Of a stretch of 9,930 bases of DNA, positions 6,120 through 9,930 are shown piece after piece. Location: assembly GCA_002687025.1 (NCBI GenBank), contig NYZG01000349.1:1-9930 (forward strand), written 5' to 3'. The notes beneath the pieces were generated by a model. That model was not told the DNA's origin. It did no database searches and saw only the letters and a program-made list of their open reading frames with translations. The position numbers and the translations under genes are program-made. Each line of letters starts with the position of its first letter. The stretch's first letter is position 1. The DNA comes from Candidatus Poribacteria bacterium (GTDB lineage: Bacteria > Poribacteria > WGA-4E > GCA-2687025).

Positions 6120-6980
6120 CTACGGCGCCAGCACGCGGACTAGCGAGCCCGCTTCGTGCGCCTGGCGCCTCAGGTCCACCGCCTCGCGCGCGAAAAGCCA
6201 GAGACGGACGCGCTCGTGGTCCACCTCCAAGAGATCGGCGAACCGGCGGATCGTGCCGTCGGGATCGGCGCGCAGCCGCTCCCCGCAGTTGAACAGGTGC
6301 TGCGTGGCATCGTACGCCGTGTCACCGACAAACGGCTTAGGATCGATTGCGAGCCACGGTTCACGTTCGGCTCGGAGCACGTTGCCCGCGTGTAGATCGG
6401 TCGCAAGCAGGGCCTCGCAGGGCCCGTCGGCAGCCAGCTCGTTCAGCAGACGGATGCCATCGCGCGTTAGGCTGGGATCGACCCACGTCCCGGCGTCTCC
6501 CAGCGCCTCTTTCTCCCACCACGCCGTCATCTCGCAGAGGCGCCTGAACGGATGCGGCGCAGGCGGGTTCCGCCACAGACGACGCAGAAGACCCGCGATT
6601 ATCACGTCCTGCTCAGGCTCTGGCTGGTCCCGTAGGGGGACGCCCGGCTCGCAGCGCTCCAGGAGCATCGCGTTCAGCGCGACATCGGCTTGCAGAACTC
6701 GGACTGCCGCGTCTCCGTCCCAGAAGCGCAAGGCGTGGACCTCGTCGCGCGCCTCCATGTGCGGCATCCCGAGCTTGACGACCGCCGCGGCGCCGTCCCG
6801 CGTGACGCATGGCGCGACCCACGAGCAGCTCGCCTCCTCGTCGAACGGGGCGCCAATCGTGACCGACCAGCGGCCGGTGACGTCGGCTACGGTCTCAGGC
6901 AGCGCCGCGAGCCACGCAGCAGACTCCGCAGACCCACGGCATGTTTCCGCGAGTTTCGGTGGAATGGTCAGTCGGGGCAT
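6120..6980 (-). CDS. Aminoglycoside/hydroxyurea-type phosphotransferase (APH(6)/hur-like kinase)
   Basis: This 286-residue protein matches the aminoglycoside/hydroxyurea resistance kinase family, whose best-known members are the streptomycin 6-kinases. An ATP-site lysine is likely Lys69 in AAAVVKLG, and the hinge is LLERCEPG (106-113). The catalytic loop is ATDLHAGNVL (193-202) with Asp195 and Asn200. The metal-binding segment is WLAIDPKPFVGDTAYD (209-224) with Asp213, where DPK replaces the protein-kinase DFG. The usual HGDLH start of the Brenner motif is altered to ATDLH. The length is slightly below that of typical streptomycin kinases. The ATG at 6980 has only a poor AGG upstream; the next codons already read like the family N-terminus. 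Nothing links it to the sugar genes, and no transposon or integron flanks it, so it is probably a chromosomal kinase of unknown substrate. Actual streptomycin resistance is unproven. Confidence 0.85.
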   Translation of the reverse strand: MPRLTIPPKLAETCRGSAESAAWLAALPETVADVTGRWSVTIGAPFDEEASCSWVAPCVTRDGAAAVVKLGMPHMEARDEVHALRFWDGDAAVRVLQADVALNAMLLERCEPGVPLRDQPEPEQDVIIAGLLRRLWRNPPAPHPFRRLCEMTAWWEKEALGDAGTWVDPSLTRDGIRLLNELAADGPCEALLATDLHAGNVLRAEREPWLAIDPKPFVGDTAYDATQHLFNCGERLRADPDGTIRRFADLLEVDHERVRLWLFAREAVDLRRQAHEAGSLVRVLAP

Positions 6981-7152
6981 GGCCTATGGCGTCCGTCGTT
7001 GGGTGGGCACTGGCGGCGCCACATGGAAACACGGACACACGCAGATCGCAACGCTCGGAACCGGGCGGCCCGCGTCTCGCTTCCAAGTCCGGTCCTCCTG
7101 TGCTAAACGTCCCGTGACGCGGTCCCACACTGTCAGCATCGAACGGGCATCC
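6981..7152. promoter_or_regulatory. Divergent intergenic region between kinase and first enolase-superfamily gene
   Basis: These 172 bp separate two divergent start codons and should contain both promoters. A poor plus-strand candidate is TTCCAA (about 7080-7085), 17 nt, then TAAACG (about 7103-7108) with a TG just before it. It matches the consensus at only a few bases. No clear operator repeat was found, and the ribosome sites on both sides are weak. Confidence 0.4.
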
Positions 7153-8292
7153 ATGAAGATCACCAAGGTCGAGACCGTACGGAACCGCGATCCAATCCCC
7201 CTTCCTGAGCCGTGGCTGCCTGCGTGGAGCGCCCCCGGAGGGACGCCGGCCACGTCGTTCGGGTTCTCATTCCATCGCGTGTACACGGACGAGGGCATCG
7301 TCGGCCTCGGGCCGAACACCGGCGCGTCCGCTGACATGCTTCTCGGGATCGACCCGTTCACCGTGGGTGAGTTCTGGTACCGACACATGAGCGGCGGGCG
7401 TCCCGGCAGGTCTGGGCGCCGCGCGGCCGGCCTGGAGATCGCCCTGTGGGACATCGTCGGGAAGGCGGCGCAGACGCCGATCGCGAAGCTGCTCGGAAGT
7501 CGCCGTGACCGCATCCCCGTGTACGCGGCGACAAGCCGACTGCTCGAAACTGCCGCGCACATCGAACAGGCGAAGGAAGTCGCGGGCCTCGGGTTCAAGG
7601 CGGTCAAGCTGCGGCTGCACCGGGCGAACCCATGGGATGACGTCCGCGTTGTCGAGGCGGTGCGCGAGGCCGTCGGTGACGATCTCCTGCTGATGGTCGA
7701 TGCAAACCAGAACAACACGTCGCCGGGCTACGAGTTCTGGTCGCATCAGACGGCGATGCGCATCGCTCGCGAGCTAGACGCCCTCCGCGTCTACTTTCTG
7801 GAGGAGCCGCTGCCGCGCGAGGACATTCGTGGGCTGGCCGAAATCGCCGAAGCCATCGACACCTTCGTCGCGGGCGGAGAACACTCCTCCACCGCGTACG
7901 ATTTCCGCGAGCACCTCGCCCAGGGCGCCTACGATGTCGTCCAGCCGGACGTAACGCTCATGGGCAACATGGGCATCATCGGCCTGCGTAAGGTCGCCGA
8001 CATGGCGGACGCGTCACGACGTCTCATCATTCCACACGTGACGGGTGGCGGGACGTTCCCGTTCTACCTCGCCGCGACGCTGCACGCGATGGCGACGGTG
8101 GACAACTGCCCGATGGTGGAATACCCGTACGACCCGCCCGTGCTCACGCCGGAGACGCTTCAGGTTCCCGTCGCGGTCCCGCTGTGTACCGACGACGACG
8201 GCTGCGTGGCGGTTCCCGACGGCCCTGGCCTGGGCCTGGAACTCGACGAGGAACTCATGGCGTCGGGTGTGGTCATCGAAACCGTCGAGTGA
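7153..8292 (+). CDS. Enolase-superfamily enzyme, mandelate racemase/muconate lactonizing type (first of tandem pair)
   Basis: This 379-residue cytosolic enzyme has the N-terminal capping domain (about 1-118, including RVYTDEGIVGLGP) followed by a modified TIM barrel. The expected metal ligands are Asp183 (MVDANQ), Glu217 (FLEEP) and Glu243 (GGEH). The Asp266-His295 dyad (VVQPDVTLMG and IIPHVTGG) is present, as in mandelate racemase. On the second strand the usual Lys-x-Lys reads Lys152-Leu-Arg154. The family removes the proton alpha to a carboxylate and either racemises or dehydrates sugar acids; dehydration of an aldonate or related acid is the most likely role. The start ATG at 7153 is where family similarity begins, with only a weak GGGC upstream. 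The same open frame extends far to the left only because GC-rich DNA lacks stops. The gene lies 73 bp before a second paralogue. The substrate is unknown. Confidence 0.9.
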   Translation: MKITKVETVRNRDPIPLPEPWLPAWSAPGGTPATSFGFSFHRVYTDEGIVGLGPNTGASADMLLGIDPFTVGEFWYRHMSGGRPGRSGRRAAGLEIALWDIVGKAAQTPIAKLLGSRRDRIPVYAATSRLLETAAHIEQAKEVAGLGFKAVKLRLHRANPWDDVRVVEAVREAVGDDLLLMVDANQNNTSPGYEFWSHQTAMRIARELDALRVYFLEEPLPREDIRGLAEIAEAIDTFVAGGEHSSTAYDFREHLAQGAYDVVQPDVTLMGNMGIIGLRKVADMADASRRLIIPHVTGGGTFPFYLAATLHAMATVDNCPMVEYPYDPPVLTPETLQVPVAVPLCTDDDGCVAVPDGPGLGLELDEELMASGVVIETVE

Positions 8293-8331
8293 GGGCGACG
8301 CCGGGGCTCGGCCGACGCTCGACGCATCGGT

Positions 8332-8349
8332 ACTCAGGGGCACTCAGGG
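8332..8349 (+). repeat. Short direct repeat in the spacer between the two enolase-superfamily genes
   Basis: ACTCAGGG occurs at 8332-8339 and again at 8342-8349, exactly 10 bp apart, immediately before the ribosome site of the second gene. A one-helical-turn spacing could suit a regulator, but two 8-base copies may also be chance or slippage. Confidence 0.35.
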
Positions 8350-8355
8350 CGCGAT

Positions 8356-8361
8356 AGGAGG
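8356..8361 (+). promoter_or_regulatory. Ribosome binding site of the second enolase-superfamily gene
   Basis: A perfect AGGAGG sits 4 nt before the ATG at 8366. It settles the start against the in-frame open stretch that continues upstream over the end of the previous gene. Confidence 0.8.
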
Positions 8362-8365
8362 CGCG

Positions 8366-9526
8366 ATGCGGATCACGAACATCGAAGTGACGCCGTCACT
8401 CGGCCGGGAAAACCGCAACTGGACGCTGCTGCGCATCCAGACGGACGAAGGCATCACCGGCCTGGGCGAGTGGCGCGCAGGCGCGTCGGTCGACGGCCTG
8501 CGGCGCGCCCTGGTCGGCAAAGACCCGACGAACATCAACCAACTGCACCACGACCACCTGTGGCGCATGCAGGGGATGGGAGCTGGCGTCGAGATCGCGC
8601 TCTGGGACATCAAGGGCAAAGCCCTAGGCGTGCCGATGCACGCGTTGCTGGGAGGCAAGCTCCGCGACCGCATCCGCATGTACTGCGACTGCCACAGCGG
8701 CGCCTTCTGGACGGCGGAGGATTACGATCGCCGATGGCGCGAAGTGCGCGAGACGGGCGTGTTGGACGCCGTCTACGAGCCCGCCGCGTTCGTGGAGCAG
8801 GCGAAGCGCGTCGTCGCGGAGGGGTTCGACGCGATCAAGTTCGATGTGGATGTCGCGAACCCGTGGAAGACGGACGTCTATGATCGCTCGATCAGTCGCC
8901 GCGAGCACGAGCATATCGTCACGATCGTCGAAGACGTCCGGGAGGCCATCGGGCCGTATGTCGACCTCGCCATCGACCTGCACGGCTCGTTCAATCTCCC
9001 GGACGCGCTACGCATCTGTAAGGATGTCGAGCATCTCGACCTGCTGTGGCTCGAAGACCCGGTTCGCTGGGAATGGGGGAACGTGGACGCCCTCGCGAAG
9101 ATCTGCATGCAGACGGAGACGCCCATCTGCACCGGCGAGATACTGCACGGCGCGAAACTGCATCGCGCCCTGATCGAGGCGCAAGCGTGCGATCTGTTGG
9201 AGCCGGACATCCCCTGGAGCGGCGGCGCCATCGAGATACGGCGGATCGCCGAGCTCGCGGAGATGCACCATATGTCTATCGCGCCGCACAACATGGCGAG
9301 CCCCATCACCGCGGTCGCGGCGGCGCACATCTGTTCGACGATCCCCAACTTCCTCGCCCTGGAATACCACTCCGGCAACATCCCGCTGTGGGGCAAGATG
9401 CTCGACGTCAAAGACCCCATCCAGCGCGGCTACATGGCCGTGCCCGACGGGCCTGGGCTAGGCGTTGAGCTGGACGAGGATGAGATTGCCGCGCATCTGC
9501 CCGACGGCGCGCCGTTGTGGTCGTAA
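8366..9526 (+). CDS. Enolase-superfamily acid-sugar dehydratase-like enzyme (second of tandem pair)
   Basis: This 386-residue protein has the enolase-superfamily cap (about 1-105, with RIQTDEGITGLGEW) and barrel. Metal ligands are Asp204 (IDLHG), Glu230 (WLEDP) and Glu258 (TGEI). The first ligand sits in an Asp-x-His-Gly motif, so His206 is placed like the acid histidine of D-galactonate and D-mannonate dehydratases. His308 (IAPHN) would be the partner histidine, and Asp281 is in EPDIPWSGG. The second-strand motif is Lys158-Phe-Asp160. These signatures favour an acid-sugar dehydratase giving a 2-keto-3-deoxy acid, by analogy with those families; the substrate is not determined. Trp66 to Met71 and the long segment 159-180 (with an insertion rich in charged residues) may shape specificity. 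It follows its paralogue by 73 bp in the same direction, so cotranscription is likely. No aldolase or 2-keto-3-deoxy acid kinase is visible in the window. Confidence 0.9.
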   Translation: MRITNIEVTPSLGRENRNWTLLRIQTDEGITGLGEWRAGASVDGLRRALVGKDPTNINQLHHDHLWRMQGMGAGVEIALWDIKGKALGVPMHALLGGKLRDRIRMYCDCHSGAFWTAEDYDRRWREVRETGVLDAVYEPAAFVEQAKRVVAEGFDAIKFDVDVANPWKTDVYDRSISRREHEHIVTIVEDVREAIGPYVDLAIDLHGSFNLPDALRICKDVEHLDLLWLEDPVRWEWGNVDALAKICMQTETPICTGEILHGAKLHRALIEAQACDLLEPDIPWSGGAIEIRRIAELAEMHHMSIAPHNMASPITAVAAAHICSTIPNFLALEYHSGNIPLWGKMLDVKDPIQRGYMAVPDGPGLGVELDEDEIAAHLPDGAPLWS

Positions 9527-9549
9527 CGGCGCTGTTGGCGGCGGCGGCG

Positions 9550-9595
9550 ACCCGCTCGAAGCCGCATCCGCTTGGCCGTGCGGCGCCGCGCGGGT
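9550..9595 (+). terminator. Two-tier hairpin after the second enolase-superfamily gene
   Basis: ACCCGC (9550-9555) pairs with GCGGGT (9590-9595), and inside it GCCGCA (9561-9566) pairs with TGCGGC (9579-9584). They are separated by a symmetric 5-by-5 internal loop, with a 12-nt apical loop. It begins 23 nt after the stop codon. The sequence after it (AACTTACTG) has no T-run, so it may be a weak or factor-assisted terminator, or a structure that reduces read-through into the LamG gene. Confidence 0.4.
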
Positions 9596-9623
9596 AACTT
9601 ACTGACAGACCATGAAAGCACGC

Positions 9624-9630
9624 GAGGAGA
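9624..9630 (+). promoter_or_regulatory. Ribosome binding site of the LamG-domain gene
   Basis: GAGGAGA lies 5 nt before the ATG at 9636 and identifies this start, rather than the ATG at 9612, which opens a different frame. Confidence 0.7.
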
Positions 9631-9635
9631 AAGAC

Positions 9636-9930
9636 ATGCGACGACTGCTAATCCGGTGCGGGGCGATGGGAATCGCGGCTACGCTCAGCATCGCCGCGTT
9701 CGCGCTGGACGCGGACACGATCAAGGGCCTGTGGAGGTTCGAGGACGGCGGCGGCGACACGGCCGCGGACACGTCCGATAACGGCAACGACGGCACGCTG
9801 TTTGGCGGGCCGGAGTGGGTCACCGGGTACGAGGGCGACGGGCTACAGTTCGCCTTTGCCACCGGTAACTACATGCTCGCGCCCGTGCCGTACAGCAACA
9901 CGGCCACCATCCTGATGTGGGCGCTCTACA
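9636..9930 (+). CDS. Secreted LamG/concanavalin A-like domain protein (3' end outside window)
   Basis: The 98 visible codons begin with a signal peptide: MRRLLIR gives the positive n-region, a hydrophobic stretch runs over about residues 8-20, and AFA (21-23) is a likely signal peptidase I site. The mature part starts a LamG-like jelly-roll domain. Its hallmark opening is LWRFEDGGGDTAADTSDNGNDGTL (about 32-55, split here only by small-residue turns), followed by YEGDGLQF and a strand with ATILMWALY. Such proteins bind carbohydrate or matrix at the cell surface or outside it, and are often long and multidomain. The gene follows the enolase-superfamily pair by 109 bp in the same direction but is separated by a hairpin, so it may be its own unit. 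The frame is open to the window edge, so the full domain set and function cannot be known from here. Confidence 0.8.
   Translation, partial: MRRLLIRCGAMGIAATLSIAAFALDADTIKGLWRFEDGGGDTAADTSDNGNDGTLFGGPEWVTGYEGDGLQFAFATGNYMLAPVPYSNTATILMWALY

Noticed and set aside
6120..6980. Kinase gene as part of an acquired resistance cassette
   Set aside because: No insertion sequence ends, integron site, flanking direct repeats or obvious compositional shift was seen around it.
5239..7152. Very long open plus-strand frame joined to the first enolase-superfamily gene (over 1000 codons in all)
   Set aside because: It overlaps the membrane-protein gene in another frame and runs antisense to the kinase gene. 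Its composition is Arg/Ala/Gly-rich and low complexity; similarity to the enolase superfamily begins only at 7153.
8045..8365. In-frame upstream extension of the second enolase-superfamily gene
   Set aside because: It overlaps the end of the preceding gene in another frame and reads as Arg/Ser/Thr-rich noise. AGGAGG before 8366 marks the start.
1..9930. tRNA, rRNA, CRISPR arrays, transposases or phage genes
   Set aside because: Nothing resembling tRNA cloverleaf motifs, repeat-spacer arrays, or mobile-element proteins was seen by reading both strands.

Overview
The window looks like a chromosomal stretch from an uncultured, GC-rich bacterium. The gene repertoire is an SQD1-like epimerase, a DUF5060/DUF4038 glycoside hydrolase-like protein, a DUF6785/6784-type membrane protein, two tandem enolase-superfamily dehydratases and a secreted LamG protein. 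I associate this mix with carbohydrate-degrading lineages such as Candidatus Poribacteria and related sponge, marine or soil phyla. That placement is inference from gene content; there is no rRNA or other marker gene here.

Layout. Positions 1-123 hold the probable beginning of an off-window minus-strand gene, preceded by a strong hairpin. Positions 124-4139 hold three minus-strand genes, read from right to left: a GTG-started 2-hydroxyacid dehydrogenase (glyoxylate/hydroxypyruvate reductase type); a TIM-barrel glycosidase-like protein 14 bp downstream; then, after a 321 bp gap with a GC-rich hairpin, a UDP-sulfoquinovose synthase-like enzyme whose true start is a GTG at 1317. A 110 bp divergent spacer separates this block from a 620-residue polytopic membrane protein on the plus strand (4250-6112). 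That gene converges, with only 7 bp between stop codons, on an aminoglycoside/hydroxyurea-phosphotransferase-like kinase on the minus strand (6120-6980). A second divergent spacer (172 bp) leads to two plus-strand mandelate racemase/muconate lactonizing-type enzymes (7153-8292 and 8366-9526). A hairpin follows, and then the start of a secreted LamG-domain protein that runs off the right edge.

How the genes may work together: the glycosidase-like protein, the 2-hydroxyacid dehydrogenase, the membrane protein and the two putative acid-sugar dehydratases are consistent with uptake and breakdown of glycosides and sugar acids. The SQD1-like protein would make a sulfosugar nucleotide (sulfolipid or sulfonated glycan precursor) if it keeps the family activity. 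However, an active-site arginine of the plant enzyme appears to be proline here, and no sulfoquinovosyltransferase is visible in the window. The kinase looks like an unrelated neighbour. No RNA genes, mobile elements or CRISPR arrays were seen. The strongest leads are the altered SQD1-like active site, the Lys-Glu in place of the usual Asn-Glu in the glycosidase-like protein, the two enolase-superfamily paralogues with different catalytic signatures, and the hairpin that overlaps a Shine-Dalgarno at the left edge.
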